Positions 54,171-63,911 of a DNA stretch of 64,000 nt are shown one piece after another; positions within the stretch are counted from its first letter, which is position 1, and each line of letters opens with the position of its first letter. The DNA is from Salinicola halophilus (lineage in GTDB: Bacteria > Pseudomonadota > Gammaproteobacteria > Pseudomonadales > Halomonadaceae). Where the stretch lies: NCBI RefSeq assembly GCF_003206155.1, contig NZ_PZJV01000002.1, forward strand, positions 186,001-250,000, in the 5' to 3' direction. A program made the translations under genes and the position numbers. The notes beneath the pieces are model-generated. The model saw only the letters and a list, made by a program, of their open reading frames with translations, was not told the DNA's origin and searched no databases.

Positions 54171-54285
54171 AGACAGTTTCCCCCGGGGCGGCGCTCCTAC
54201 GCTGGCCGGGTAGGCTCCTCGACGAGAGATCGCGCCGGCAGCGACTGGCGGGGAGCCACCAGAGACCAGTCACAGGAGCGCACCC

Positions 54286-55479
54286 ATGTCTTCACCCGCC
54301 AACCGTGGCGTCGTATTTCGCGGCGCCGGCAAAGTCGCCGTCGAGAACATCGCCTTCCCCGAGCTGGCGCTGGGCAATCGCCAGTGCGAGCACGGCGTCA
54401 TCCTCAAGATCCTCACCACCAACATCTGCGGTAGCGACCAGCACATGGTGCGCGGGCGTACCACCGCGCCGGAAGGGCTGGTACTCGGCCACGAGATCAC
54501 CGGTGAAGTGATCGAGTGCGGTCGCGACGTCGAATTCGTCAAGGTCGGCGACGTGGTCTCGGTGCCGTTCAACGTCGCCTGCGGGCGCTGCCGCAACTGC
54601 AAGCGCGGCGATACCCACATCTGTCTGCACGTCAACGACGACCGTCCCGGCGGCGCCTACGGCTATGTCGACATGGGCGGCTGGGTCGGCGGTCAGGCGG
54701 AGTACGTCATGGTGCCCTACGCCGACTTCCAGCTGCTGGTGTTCCCGGACAAGGAGCAGGCGCTGGAGAAGATTCTCGATCTGACCATGCTCTCGGACAT
54801 CTTCCCCACCGGCTTTCACGGCTGCGTGACCGCCGGCGTCCAGCCGGGCTCCACGGTCTACATCGCCGGTGCCGGTCCGGTGGGGCTTGCCGCCGCCGTG
54901 TCGGCTCAGCTTCTGGGCGCGGCCTGCGTCATCGTCGGCGACATGAACGAGAAACGTCTGGATCAGGCGAGAAGCTTCGGCTGCGAGGGGCTCGACCTCA
55001 AGCAGGACGCCAGCATGTCGGACCTGATCGAATCGGTACTCGGCACCCGCGAGGTCGACTGCGCGGTCGACGCCGTGGGCTTCGAGGCCAACTGCCACGG
55101 TCACAACCACTCCCACGAGCAGCCGGCGACGGTGCTCAATGCCGCCATGGAGATCACCCAGGCCGGCGGGGCGGTGGGCATTCCCGGGCTCTACGTCACC
55201 GAGGACCCGGGCGCCGAGAGCGAAGAGGCCAAGCACGGCAACATCTCGATGAAGTTCGGTCTCGGCTGGGCCAAGGCGATGTCCTTCCACACCGGCCAGA
55301 CGCCGGCGATGCGCTATCAGCGCCAGCTGATGCAGGCGATCCTGCACGACAAGGTGCACATCGGACGCGCGGTCAACGTCCAGACCATCTCGCTCGACGA
55401 CGCCCCCAAGGGCTACGCCGACTTCGACGGCGGTGCGGCGAAGAAATTCGTCATCGACCCCCACGGCACGCTGGGCTGA
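54286..55479 (+). CDS. fdhA: Glutathione-independent formaldehyde dehydrogenase FdhA
   Basis: 397 residues, zinc-dependent medium-chain dehydrogenase. Catalytic zinc region NICGSDQH and GHEITGE, structural zinc CGRCRNCKRGDTHIC, Rossmann motif IAGAGPVGLAAAVSAQ. The insertion FEANCHGHNHSHEQPATVLN is characteristic of the Pseudomonas-type FdhA. It oxidises formaldehyde released at each demethylation step to formate with NAD. Terminator follows at 55566. Confidence 0.93.
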   Translation: MSSPANRGVVFRGAGKVAVENIAFPELALGNRQCEHGVILKILTTNICGSDQHMVRGRTTAPEGLVLGHEITGEVIECGRDVEFVKVGDVVSVPFNVACGRCRNCKRGDTHICLHVNDDRPGGAYGYVDMGGWVGGQAEYVMVPYADFQLLVFPDKEQALEKILDLTMLSDIFPTGFHGCVTAGVQPGSTVYIAGAGPVGLAAAVSAQLLGAACVIVGDMNEKRLDQARSFGCEGLDLKQDASMSDLIESVLGTREVDCAVDAVGFEANCHGHNHSHEQPATVLNAAMEITQAGGAVGIPGLYVTEDPGAESEEAKHGNISMKFGLGWAKAMSFHTGQTPAMRYQRQLMQAILHDKVHIGRAVNVQTISLDDAPKGYADFDGGAAKKFVIDPHGTLG

Positions 55480-55565
55480 GCGACGAGCTAACAGCCAAGG
55501 GCTAGCCTGTCGCCGCCCCTGGGCCCCCAAGGAGTGCCGTTGGCGCCGACTGGGCGCCTCAACAG

Positions 55566-55600
55566 CAGCCGGTGACGCTTTCGAGCGTTGCCGGCTGTTT
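55566..55600 (+). terminator. Terminator after fdhA
   Basis: CAGCCGG with inner ACGCT, tetraloop-like TTCG, AGCGT, CCGGCTG and a TTT tail. Stem of 12 pairs with one small internal loop. Confidence 0.85.
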
Positions 55601-55773
55601 CGTGAGTGATCGCTCGACCGGGCGGACTCACCACTTATTGCCGGCGCCCATAAGACTCCCGCCAACTCGCTTTGCCCTCCCGCCGAATCGGTGTTCTGCT
55701 AACGCTCGGTTTACACGGGCCTGAGAGCCGTACATTCAGGTTACAAACGTCAAGCGAGTGGAAAGCGAGGACC

Positions 55774-56550
55774 ATGCCGCCGGATCTGAAGACCCCTGAG
55801 GCCGCGTTGGCCGTCGAAGATCTCATCGAAGATCGCCGTCAACTGGATCGCTTGAAGCGCTGGATGAGCGACGACCTCGTCGACCGGAACTGCTTGATAC
55901 TGGGGTCGGCACCCGAACCCGTCATGCCCAGTCCGCGCCGCTACTCGAGATGCGTCTGCATCAATGGTTCGCCCTGGGTGGCGGCTCGACACGGGCTCGT
56001 CCCCGATTTGACGGTCATTGCCGGCTACACGACGCGGGTGGAAAGAGAGGTTTCCAGCCAGAGTCTCGAAAGATTGCGAGGATTGAGGACATCCAGATTG
56101 CTGTTCGTCACCGCCGGAAATGAGTTCGAGGCGGGCTCGGCAGTCCTGAGAGAGCGGGGTTTCGAAAGCGGCTCGAGCTACGCGGCCGATCCGCTGATGC
56201 GAGCCGCGATCCTCGAAGATACGCTGCGAGGTAGCGACTCGGGGCTCGGCAAGCGTGACGATCGAGTCTCCAATGGCCTGTTCGCGGTCGTACTGGCTTT
56301 GTGGCTGGGGGCGCGAAAGGTCACCCTCGCCGGATTCTCGCTAGCCGGCGGGCACAGCTATATCGGTGAAGAGACACCTCGATTCCACGTCGACGGGGAC
56401 GTGGCATGCTTGAAACTACTCGCTCATCGCTATGGAAGTCGGGTGACCACCACCAACCCCACGCTGGCGGCGGAAATCGGCCTTCAACTGGAGCCCGTCT
56501 CTTTCGCGCAACGCCTCAAGCGCCGGATAAAAGACGCCGTCACTGGTTGA
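55774..56550 (+). CDS. Unknown protein, possibly DUF115/MptE-like nucleotide-sugar fold
   Basis: 258 residues from ATG 55774 (CGAGG upstream). A segment CLILGSAPEP then CVCINGSPWVAARHGLVPDLTVIAGY followed later by LGARKVTLAGFSLAGGHSYIG resembles the DUF115/MptE-like Rossmann fold found in some glycosyl-modification proteins. No membrane segment or signal peptide. It lies between fdhA and tag on the same strand and ends with a basic QRLKRRIKDAV tail. Function not recognised; the family suggestion is tentative. Confidence 0.55.
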   Translation: MPPDLKTPEAALAVEDLIEDRRQLDRLKRWMSDDLVDRNCLILGSAPEPVMPSPRRYSRCVCINGSPWVAARHGLVPDLTVIAGYTTRVEREVSSQSLERLRGLRTSRLLFVTAGNEFEAGSAVLRERGFESGSSYAADPLMRAAILEDTLRGSDSGLGKRDDRVSNGLFAVVLALWLGARKVTLAGFSLAGGHSYIGEETPRFHVDGDVACLKLLAHRYGSRVTTTNPTLAAEIGLQLEPVSFAQRLKRRIKDAVTG

Positions 56551-56580
56551 CGCCCAAACCTTCTCCAGAGTCTCTCTGTC

Positions 56581-57159
56581 ATGAACCAACCCATCCGCTG
56601 CGCCTGGGCGCAGACCCATCCGCTCAACGCCGAGTACCACGACGCCGAGTGGGGCGTGCCCGAATACGACAGCCGTGCGCTGTGGGAGAAGCTGATCCTC
56701 GACGGCTTCCAGGCGGGGCTCTCCTGGCTGACGATTCTCAAGAAACGCGACGCCTTCCGCGAGGCGTTCGACGGCTTCGACCCGGAACGCATCGCACGTT
56801 ACGACGCAAGCGACGTCGAGCGCCTGCTCGGCAACGCCGGCATCATTCGCTCCCGGGCGAAGATCGAGGCGACCATCGGCAATGCCCGCGCCTATCTGGC
56901 GATGCGCGATAACGGCGAAGACTTCGCCGAGTTTCTCTGGGGCAAGGTCGGCGGCCGGCCGATCCAGCGGGACTTCGAGCGCGACGGCCCCGTGCCCACC
57001 CAGACGCCGCTCTCCGAAGAGATCTCCAAGGCGCTCAAAAAGCGCGGCTTCAAGTTCGCCGGCCCCGTCATCGTCTACGCCTGGATGCAGGCGGTGGGCA
57101 TGGTCAATGATCACGCGGTGGAGTGCCATCGCCGCGAGCCGGTGGCGCGGATGGGTTAG
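56581..57159 (+). CDS. tag: DNA-3-methyladenine glycosylase I (Tag)
   Basis: 192 residues. Zinc ligands of Tag are visible: Cys7 and His20 (CAWAQTHPLNAEYHDAEWG), and the C-terminal DHAVEC pair. The helix-hairpin-helix-like core GFQAGLSWLTILKKRDAF carries the conserved aromatic pocket. It removes 3-methyladenine from DNA. Its place inside the betaine region is unusual, though formaldehyde-producing demethylation would add to DNA damage; that link is speculative. Confidence 0.95.
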   Translation: MNQPIRCAWAQTHPLNAEYHDAEWGVPEYDSRALWEKLILDGFQAGLSWLTILKKRDAFREAFDGFDPERIARYDASDVERLLGNAGIIRSRAKIEATIGNARAYLAMRDNGEDFAEFLWGKVGGRPIQRDFERDGPVPTQTPLSEEISKALKKRGFKFAGPVIVYAWMQAVGMVNDHAVECHRREPVARMG

Positions 57160-57180
57160 CGACGGCGACATCGTCATCGC

Positions 57181-57212
57181 TGTCGCAAATTCACCACCGG
57201 TGTCGCAAATGC
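57181..57212 (+). promoter_or_regulatory. Proposed GbdR operator upstream of soxBDAG
   Basis: TGTCGCAAAT occurs exactly twice at 57181 and 57201 (20-bp period), the match continuing as TCA versus GCA. It lies about 115-145 bp before the soxB start. This is the clearest of the operator candidates. Confidence 0.6.
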
Positions 57213-57327
57213 ATCCTGGCGTGACGTGACCGCGCATTCTGGACCCTCGGGCGGGCGATACTATCGCCAAAAATGACGTCAAGACGATCATCCGCCGACC
57301 GCCGCTGCCGTGGCACAGAGAGGGCAT

Positions 57328-58578
57328 ATGCAACGCTATTCCGGTTTCAGCCTGGTCAAGCATGCGCTGAGTCACCACGAGAACTGGCAGCGCCACTGGC
57401 GCAATCCGACACCCAAGAAGCGCTACGACGTCATCATCGTCGGCGGCGGCGGTCACGGTCTCGCCACCGCCTGGTATCTGGCGAAAGAGTTCGGCATTAC
57501 CAATGTCGCGGTGATCGAGAAGGGTTGGCTCGGCGGCGGCAACACGGCGCGCAACACCACCATCGTGCGTTCCAACTACCTGTGGGACGAGGCGGCTCAG
57601 CTCTATAACCACTCGCTGGATCTGTGGAAAGGGCTGTCGCAGGATCTGAACTACAACGTGATGTTCTCCCAGCGCGGCGTGCTCAACCTCGCCCACACGC
57701 TGCAGGACATGCGCGACGTCCAGCGCCGGGTCAACGCCAACCGCCTCAACGGCATCGACAGCGAAGTCGTCACCCCGGATCAGATCAAGGAGATCGAGCC
57801 GGCGCTGGATACCTCCAAGCGCGCGCGCTACCCGGTCATGGGGGCCTCGTGGCAGAAGAGTGCGGGTGTCGCGCGTCACGACGCCGTTGCCTGGGGCTAC
57901 GCTCGCGGCGCCGACTCGCTGGGGGTCGATCTTCTGCAGAACACCGAGGTGACCGGCTTCAAGATTCGCGACGGCAAGGTCTTCGGCGTCCATACCAATC
58001 GCGGCGATATCGAAGCGAACACGGTGGGCTGCGTGGCGGCGGGCAACTCCGGTGTTCTCGCCAACATGGCCGGACTCAAGCTGCCGCTGGAATCCCACCC
58101 GCTGCAGGCGCTGGTGTCCGAGCCGCTCAAGCCGATTCTCAACACCGTCACCATGTCCAACCACGTGCACGGCTACGTCAGCCAGTCCGACAAGGGCGAT
58201 CTGGTGATCGGCGCGGGGATCGACGGCTATCTGGGCTACGGCCAGCGCGGCAGTTTCCCCACCGTCGAGCACACGCTCCAGGCGATCGTCGAGATGTTCC
58301 CGATGTTCTCGCGGGTGCGCATGAATCGGCAGTGGGGCGGCATCGTCGATACCTGCCCCGACGCCTGCCCGATCCTCTCCAAGACAAAGGTCAAGGGGCT
58401 CTATTTCAACTGCGGCTGGGGTACCGGTGGCTTCAAGGCCACGCCCGGCTCTGGCCACGTCTTCGCTGCCAGTCTCGCGAAAGGCGAGATGCATCCCATT
58501 GCCGCCCCGTTCTCGATCGACCGTTTCCACACCGGCGCGCTGATCGATGAGCACGGCGCCGCCGGCGTCGCACACTGA
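57328..58578 (+). CDS. soxB: Sarcosine oxidase beta subunit SoxB
   Basis: 416 residues from ATG 57328 (GAGGG upstream; a GTG 18 bp earlier is ignored). FAD-binding [18 protein letters not shown] near residue 31, then [18 protein letters not shown], a typical heterotetrameric sarcosine oxidase beta feature. The C-terminal block [19 protein letters not shown] is characteristic. It oxidises sarcosine to glycine with the methyl group going to tetrahydrofolate in SoxA. First gene of soxBDAG-purU. Confidence 0.95.
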   Translation: MQRYSGFSLVKHALSHHENWQRHWRNPTPKKRYDVIIVGGGGHGLATAWYLAKEFGITNVAVIEKGWLGGGNTARNTTIVRSNYLWDEAAQLYNHSLDLWKGLSQDLNYNVMFSQRGVLNLAHTLQDMRDVQRRVNANRLNGIDSEVVTPDQIKEIEPALDTSKRARYPVMGASWQKSAGVARHDAVAWGYARGADSLGVDLLQNTEVTGFKIRDGKVFGVHTNRGDIEANTVGCVAAGNSGVLANMAGLKLPLESHPLQALVSEPLKPILNTVTMSNHVHGYVSQSDKGDLVIGAGIDGYLGYGQRGSFPTVEHTLQAIVEMFPMFSRVRMNRQWGGIVDTCPDACPILSKTKVKGLYFNCGWGTGGFKATPGSGHVFAASLAKGEMHPIAAPFSIDRFHTGALIDEHGAAGVAH

Positions 58579-58589
58579 GGAGAGACTTC

Positions 58590-58979
58590 ATGTTCCATAT
58601 CTTCTGCCCCTACTGCGACGAGCGACGCGAGGAAGAGGAGTTCCATCCCAACGGGCAGGCGCATCTGGTGCGCCCCGCCGATCCCGATAGCGTCAGCGAC
58701 GAGGCGTGGGGTGACTATCTGTTCTTCCGCGACAACCCGCGCGGCATTCACCACGAGATGTGGGTGCATCGGCTGGGCTGTCGCAAGTTCTTCAACATCA
58801 CCCGCGACACCACCACCTACGAGATTCTCGAGACCTATCCCATGGGGGAGCAGCCGACGATCACGGCCGAGACCGCCAGGGTGCGCCACGAGCAGGGCGT
58901 ACAGACCGCCGACGGCGGCTGGCAGACCGTGGGCGCCCGGCCCGAGAACAGCACGCTCAACGAGGAGACGCCGTCATGA
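58590..58979 (+). CDS. soxD: Sarcosine oxidase delta subunit SoxD
   Basis: 129 residues. Zinc ligands Cys6 and Cys9 (CPYC) and His60/Cys64 (HRLGC) as in structural studies of the heterotetrameric enzyme. It contributes a structural zinc site to the complex. Overlaps soxA by 4 bp. Confidence 0.94.
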   Translation: MFHIFCPYCDERREEEEFHPNGQAHLVRPADPDSVSDEAWGDYLFFRDNPRGIHHEMWVHRLGCRKFFNITRDTTTYEILETYPMGEQPTITAETARVRHEQGVQTADGGWQTVGARPENSTLNEETPS

Positions 58980-61900
58980 GCCAGAACAATCGTCTCAGTC
59001 AGGGCGGACGCATCGACCGTTCGCGGGTGCTGACGTTCACCTTCAACGGCCAGCAGTATCCGGGGTTTGCCGGTGACACCCTGGCCTCGGCGCTGCTCGC
59101 CAACGGCGTCGACGTCGTCAACCGCAGCTTCAAGTACTCCCGCCCTCGCGGCATCGTCGCCGCCGGTCCGGAGGAGCCCAACGCCATCGTCCAGCTCGGC
59201 GCCACCGAGGCCGCGCAGGTGCCCAACGTTCGCGCCACGCAGCAAGCACTCTACGACGGGCTGGTGGCGCGCAGCACCAATGGCTGGCCCAACGTCCAGC
59301 GCGATGTGATGAGCTGGGTGGGCAAGCTGGGCGGCAGCTTCATGCCGCCGGGCTTCTACTACAAGACGTTCATGGCCCCCGCCTCGATGTGGATGACCTA
59401 CGAGAAGTTCATCCGCAAGGGGGCCGGTCTCGGTCGCTCGCCCGCCGAGTCCGACCCGGATATCTACGACCATCTCAATCAGCACTGCGAGGTGCTGGTG
59501 ATCGGCGCCGGCCCCGCCGGTCTCACGGCGGCCCTTACCGCCGCGCGCGCCGGCGCTCGCGTCATCCTCTGCGACGAGCAGGAGGAGATGGGCGGCTCGC
59601 TGCTGGATAGCCGCGAAGCGCTGGACGGTGCCTCGGCCGCCGACTGGGTCGAGAAAACCGTCGCCGAGCTGGCGGGCATGGAGAGCGTGACGCTGCTGCC
59701 GCGCACCACGGCCAACGGCTACCACGATCACAACTTCGTCACCCTGCATGAGCGCTGCACCGAGCATCTCGCTGATACCGCAGCGGATGCCGGTCGCGCC
59801 GGTGAAGTGCGCTCACGGCTACACCGTGTCCGCGCCGAGCGGGTGGTGCTCGCCAGCGGCAGCCACGAGCGCCCGCTGGTCTACGCCAACAATGACGTGC
59901 CGGGCAACATGGTCGCCGGGGCGATCTCGGTCTATCTGCGTCGCTACGGCGTGGCGCCGGGGCAGCGGCTGGTGCTGACCACCAACAACGATCACGCCTA
60001 CCGCACGGCGCTGGACTGGAAAGAGGCCGGCCGCGAGGTCGTCGCAGTGGTCGACTCCCGCGCCAACCCGGACGGCGATTTGGTCAAGCAGGCCCGCGAC
60101 AGCGGTATCCGCGTCATCACCGGTAGCGCGGTGATGGAAGCGAGCGGCAGCCAGCGGGTCAGCGGTGCGCGAGTCGTCGCCATCGACACCACGCGCTTCG
60201 TGGTGACTGGCAAGATCGAGGAGCTGGCCTGCGACACTATCGCCAGCTCCGGCGGCTACAGCCCGGTGATCCACCTTGCGTCGCATACCGGGAAGCGCCC
60301 GCAGTGGCGTGAAGATCTGCTCGGCTTCGTGCCCGGCGAGGTCAAGGGCATGCACTTCGCCGGCGGCGTGCAGGCGGTCTACGCGCTGGACGAGACGCTC
60401 GCCGACGGTACCCGCGCCGGCGCCGAGGCCGCGCAGGCAGCGGGATTCGAGCAGGCCGAGGCGATCGCCGTGCCGAGCGTCGAAACGCGCACCGAGAGCG
60501 CCACCAGCGCGCTCTATCAGGTACCTCACGAAAAATCCTCGCTGCGCGCCCCCAAGCAGTTCGTCGATCTGCAGAACGACGTCACCGCGGCCGGGGTGGA
60601 GCTTGCGACCCGCGAGGGCTTCGAGTCGATCGAGCACGTCAAGCGCTATACGGCACTCGGTTTCGGCACCGATCAGGGCAAGCTCGGCAACATCAACGGC
60701 ATGGCGATCGCTGCGCGGTGTCTGCACCGCTCGATCCCCGAGGTGGGCACCACCGTCTTCCGACCCAACTACACGCCGGTCAGCTTTGGCGCCATTGTCG
60801 GCCGTCACTGCGGCGAGCTGTTCGATCCCGAGCGCTACACCGCGCTGCATCAGTGGCACGTCGAGAACGGTGCCGAGTTCGAGGACGTCGGCCACTGGAA
60901 GCGCCCCTGGTACTTCCCGCGCAAGGTCAACGGCAAGACGGAGACGATGCACGACGCGGTGGCCCGCGAATGTCTGGCAGTACGCCAGGGGGTGGGCATC
61001 CTGGATGCCTCGACGCTCGGCAAGATCGACATTCAGGGTCCGGATGCCCGCGAGTTCCTGGGGCGTATCTACACCAACAAGTGGGCCAAGCTCGCCCCCG
61101 GGCGCGTGCGCTACGGGCTGATGTGCAAAGACGACGGCATGCTGATGGACGATGGCACCACCAGCTGCCTGGGCGAAAACCACTTTCTCATGACCACCAC
61201 CACCGGCGGCGCGGCGAGCGTGCTGGAGTGGCTGGAGCTGTGGCACCAGACCGAGTGGCCGGAACTGCAGGTCTACTTCAACTCGGTGACGGATCACTTC
61301 GCGACCATGACGGTGACCGGGCCGGAGGCGCGCAAGCTGATGGCGGAAGTGACCGATATCGATCTCGACCGCGAGCAGTTCAAGTTCATGGACTGGAAGC
61401 AAGGTACGGTAGCGGGCGTGCCGGCGCGGGTGTTCCGCATCTCCTTCACCGGCGAGCTGGCGTTCGAGATCAACGTCCAGGCCAACTACGCCCTGCACGT
61501 CTGGAAGGCGCTGTTCGCCCACGGCGAAAAGTACGACCTGACCCCCTACGGCACCGAGACCATGCACGTGCTGCGGGCCGAGAAAGGGCTGATCATCGCC
61601 GGTCAGGATACCGATGGCTCGGTGACGCCGGAGGATCTCGGCATGCACTGGGCGGTGGGTTACGACAAGCCGTTCCCCTGGATCGGCAAGCGCGCGCTGA
61701 CCCGCCCGGACACCGCCCGGGAGGATCGCAAGCAGCTGGTCGGCCTCAAGCCGAAGGACGCGACGGTGGTGCTGGAGGAGGGCGCGCAGATCGTGCTCGA
61801 CCGCGAGCAGACGATTCCCATGACCATGATGGGCCACGTCACCTCGAGCTACTACAGCCCGATCCTCGAAAGCGGCTTCGCGCTGGCGGTACTCAAGGGC

Positions 61901-62017
61901 GGACGCAACCGCATGGGCGAGACCGTCTATCTGCCGATGTCCGATGGCACCACCCACGAAGCCGAGGTGGTGAACACCGTGTTCTTTGATCCCAAGTGGG
62001 AGCGCCAGAATGTCTGA
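58976..62017 (+). CDS. soxA: Sarcosine oxidase alpha subunit SoxA
   Basis: 1013 residues. N-terminal small domain with FTFNGQQYPGFAGDTLASALLANG and SRPRG, a dinucleotide-binding half with VIGAGPAGLTAALTAARAG, and a C-terminal GcvT-like tetrahydrofolate domain (QFKFMDWKQGTV, TGELAFEINV, GTETMHVLRAEKGLIIAGQDTDGS). It binds FMN-linked SoxB and transfers the methyl carbon to tetrahydrofolate. ATG 58976 overlaps soxD; the end overlaps soxG by 8 bp. Confidence 0.95.
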   Translation: MSQNNRLSQGGRIDRSRVLTFTFNGQQYPGFAGDTLASALLANGVDVVNRSFKYSRPRGIVAAGPEEPNAIVQLGATEAAQVPNVRATQQALYDGLVARSTNGWPNVQRDVMSWVGKLGGSFMPPGFYYKTFMAPASMWMTYEKFIRKGAGLGRSPAESDPDIYDHLNQHCEVLVIGAGPAGLTAALTAARAGARVILCDEQEEMGGSLLDSREALDGASAADWVEKTVAELAGMESVTLLPRTTANGYHDHNFVTLHERCTEHLADTAADAGRAGEVRSRLHRVRAERVVLASGSHERPLVYANNDVPGNMVAGAISVYLRRYGVAPGQRLVLTTNNDHAYRTALDWKEAGREVVAVVDSRANPDGDLVKQARDSGIRVITGSAVMEASGSQRVSGARVVAIDTTRFVVTGKIEELACDTIASSGGYSPVIHLASHTGKRPQWREDLLGFVPGEVKGMHFAGGVQAVYALDETLADGTRAGAEAAQAAGFEQAEAIAVPSVETRTESATSALYQVPHEKSSLRAPKQFVDLQNDVTAAGVELATREGFESIEHVKRYTALGFGTDQGKLGNINGMAIAARCLHRSIPEVGTTVFRPNYTPVSFGAIVGRHCGELFDPERYTALHQWHVENGAEFEDVGHWKRPWYFPRKVNGKTETMHDAVARECLAVRQGVGILDASTLGKIDIQGPDAREFLGRIYTNKWAKLAPGRVRYGLMCKDDGMLMDDGTTSCLGENHFLMTTTTGGAASVLEWLELWHQTEWPELQVYFNSVTDHFATMTVTGPEARKLMAEVTDIDLDREQFKFMDWKQGTVAGVPARVFRISFTGELAFEINVQANYALHVWKALFAHGEKYDLTPYGTETMHVLRAEKGLIIAGQDTDGSVTPEDLGMHWAVGYDKPFPWIGKRALTRPDTAREDRKQLVGLKPKDATVVLEEGAQIVLDREQTIPMTMMGHVTSSYYSPILESGFALAVLKGGRNRMGETVYLPMSDGTTHEAEVVNTVFFDPKWERQNV

Positions 62018-62681
62018 AGCCGGTTCTGAAACCAATGTCAGCCGCGTCGCCGTGTTCGATACCCACCCCGTCGAGCCGATCGACGCCGAGTCGCCGCTCG
62101 CCTGGAGCCGTCAGCGCGGGCTCGTCGATGCCGCCGGCGGCAGCGGTCAGGTGCGAGCGGTCGAACGTCCCTTTCTCGGCCATCTGATCCTGCGCGGCGG
62201 TGCCATCACCCTCGACGAGGCGGTACGCGCCGAGCTGGGGATCAACCTGCCGGGCAAGCCGCTGGGCCTGAATCTCGATGCCGATGGCAGCCGTTCGGTG
62301 CAGTGGCTGTCGCCGGACGAGTGGCTGGTGATCGTCCCCGGCGGGGAAGAGTTCGAGCTGGAGAATCGCCTGCGCGAGCGGCTGGGGGATGCCCACTTCG
62401 CCATCGTCAACGTCAGCGGAGGACAGACGCTGGTGGAGCTCTCGGGGGAGAAGGCTCGCGAGGTGCTGATGAAGTCGGTGACCTATGACGTGCACAGCCA
62501 CGGTCTGCCGGTGGGCAAGGCGGTGGGGACGGTCTTCGCCAAGACCAGCGTCAACCTGCGCCGACCCAGCGAGGATCGTTTCGAGCTGGTGGTGCGGCGA
62601 AGCTTTGCCGACTACTGCGTGCGCTGGCTAAGGGATGCCGGACGCGAATACGGCGTGAGCGTCGAATCCCCGACGTCCTGA
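62010..62681 (+). CDS. soxG: Sarcosine oxidase gamma subunit SoxG
   Basis: 223 residues from ATG 62010. Typical gamma pattern: LRGGAITLDEAVRAELGINLP, WLSPDEWLVIVP and SGEKAREVLMKS. Smallest catalytic-complex subunit with a GcvT-like fold. Overlaps the soxA stop by 8 bp. A strong hairpin follows before purU. Confidence 0.93.
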   Translation: MSEAGSETNVSRVAVFDTHPVEPIDAESPLAWSRQRGLVDAAGGSGQVRAVERPFLGHLILRGGAITLDEAVRAELGINLPGKPLGLNLDADGSRSVQWLSPDEWLVIVPGGEEFELENRLRERLGDAHFAIVNVSGGQTLVELSGEKAREVLMKSVTYDVHSHGLPVGKAVGTVFAKTSVNLRRPSEDRFELVVRRSFADYCVRWLRDAGREYGVSVESPTS

Positions 62682-62686
62682 TGATT

Positions 62687-62714
62687 GGCCGCCATCGCCT
62701 GCGCGATGGCGGCC
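62687..62714 (+). promoter_or_regulatory. Strong hairpin between soxG and purU
   Basis: GGCCGCCATCGC, loop CTGC, GCGATGGCGGCC: perfect 12-bp stem, no T-run. It begins 6 bp after the soxG stop and ends 16 bp before the purU start. Likely an mRNA processing, stability or attenuation element setting the purU level. Confidence 0.7.
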
Positions 62715-62729
62715 GTGGCTGGAGCCATC

Positions 62730-63614
62730 ATGCAAATCAACAAAGACAGGCAGGCCGAAAACGACAGCTGGATTCTCGCCGCTCAGTGCCCGAGCCGACT
62801 GGGGACGGTGGACGTGGTCACGCGCTTTCTCAAGGAGCAGGCGTGCTACATCACCGAGCTGCACTCGTTCGATGACTACCGGGGCGGGCGCTTCTTCATT
62901 CGCGCGGCGTTTCGCCCGGAGCTGGGTGATTTCACCGAAGCCGCCTTCCACGAACGCTTCGCCGCCCGCGCCGCCGAGTTCGACATGACCTTCGAGCTGA
63001 TGGCCCCCGGCACACGACTGCCGGTGGTGATCATGGTGTCCAAGGCGGATCACTGCTTGAACGATCTGCTCTATCGCTATCGTACCGGGCAGCTGGCGAT
63101 CGACGTGCGAGCCATTGTCTCCAACCACCCGGATCTGGAGCCGCTGGCCGCCTGGCACGACATTCCGTATCACCACCTGCCGGTGACGCCGGAGACCAAG
63201 GCGGAGCAGGAGGCCGCGATTCGCCAAGTGGTGCACGAAAGCGGTGCGGAGCTGGTGATCCTCGCCCGCTACATGCAGGTGCTCTCGCCGGATCTGTGTC
63301 ACGAATTCGCCGGCCGCGCGATCAACATCCACCACTCGCTGCTGCCGGGGTTCAAGGGCGCCAAGCCCTACCATCAGGCCTACGAGAAGGGCGTGAAGCT
63401 GGTCGGCGCCACGGCGCACTACATCAACGACGATCTCGACGAGGGGCCGATCATCGCCCAGGGAGTGGAGACGGTGGATCATGCGCACTACCCGGAGGAT
63501 CTGGTGGCGCGGGGACGCGACATCGAATGTCTGACGCTTTCGCGGGCGGTTCGCTACCACCAGCAGAAGCGGGTGTTTCTGCACTCGGGGCGCACGGTGG
63601 TGCTTTCGGGCTGA
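62730..63614 (+). CDS. purU: Formyltetrahydrofolate deformylase PurU
   Basis: 294 residues from ATG 62730 (GGAG upstream). An ACT domain at about 14-90, then the formyltransferase fold with RAINIHHSLLPGFKGAKPYHQ and GATAHYINDDLDEGPII; Asn, His and Asp of the family active site present. It hydrolyses 10-formyl-THF to formate and THF, keeping THF free for sarcosine oxidase, which is why it sits in this operon. Terminator follows. Confidence 0.95.
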   Translation: MQINKDRQAENDSWILAAQCPSRLGTVDVVTRFLKEQACYITELHSFDDYRGGRFFIRAAFRPELGDFTEAAFHERFAARAAEFDMTFELMAPGTRLPVVIMVSKADHCLNDLLYRYRTGQLAIDVRAIVSNHPDLEPLAAWHDIPYHHLPVTPETKAEQEAAIRQVVHESGAELVILARYMQVLSPDLCHEFAGRAINIHHSLLPGFKGAKPYHQAYEKGVKLVGATAHYINDDLDEGPIIAQGVETVDHAHYPEDLVARGRDIECLTLSRAVRYHQQKRVFLHSGRTVVLSG

Positions 63615-63682
63615 TCGAACTCCGTCGCCTCTCTCTCCAACTTCGCTTTCGCCTCTCTCTTCGACTGCGCTTACGCCTCTCC

Positions 63683-63709
63683 AGGCCCGCCCCCGCGCGG
63701 GCTTTTTTC
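63683..63709 (+). terminator. Terminator after purU
   Basis: AGGCCCGC, loop, GCGGGCTT followed by six T residues, about 70 bp past the purU stop. Confidence 0.9.
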
Positions 63710-63749
63710 TGCTTGCCACGCTGCGGGGCCCACGCCACAATGCGCCGGC

Positions 63750-63905
63750 ACGGAAGGGGAGTATCCCACGGGCCGGATCATTGTCCGCCCCGGCAATAGC
63801 GTCGTCAGCACGGGCCACATGCCCCGGCGCTATCGGTCACTTCGAGGCATTCGGCCTCGGCGCGACGGGAGAGACTTTCGGTGACGTTCACCGTCTACCG
63901 GAGGT
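63750..63905 (+). promoter_or_regulatory. yybP-ykoY (manganese) riboswitch before the TerC gene
   Basis: The leader contains the family's GGGGAGTA box (63757-63764) and a downstream paired region GTCGTCAGCACGGGCCACATGCC...GGTCACTT with a stem (CGAGGCATTCGGCCTCG) before the gene start. TerC/Alx genes are classic targets of this Mn2+-sensing (and pH-linked) riboswitch. The assignment rests on the motif, the position and the downstream gene. Confidence 0.65.
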
Positions 63906-63911
63906 TCCCGC

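Noticed and set aside
56416-58575. 719-residue antisense frame across tag and soxB
   Set aside because: It spans two real forward genes and an intergenic region, and shows no domain.
63615-63680. Repeated CGCCTCTCT-type sequence after purU as a functional repeat
   Set aside because: Three imperfect pyrimidine-rich copies only; too short and degenerate to support a function.
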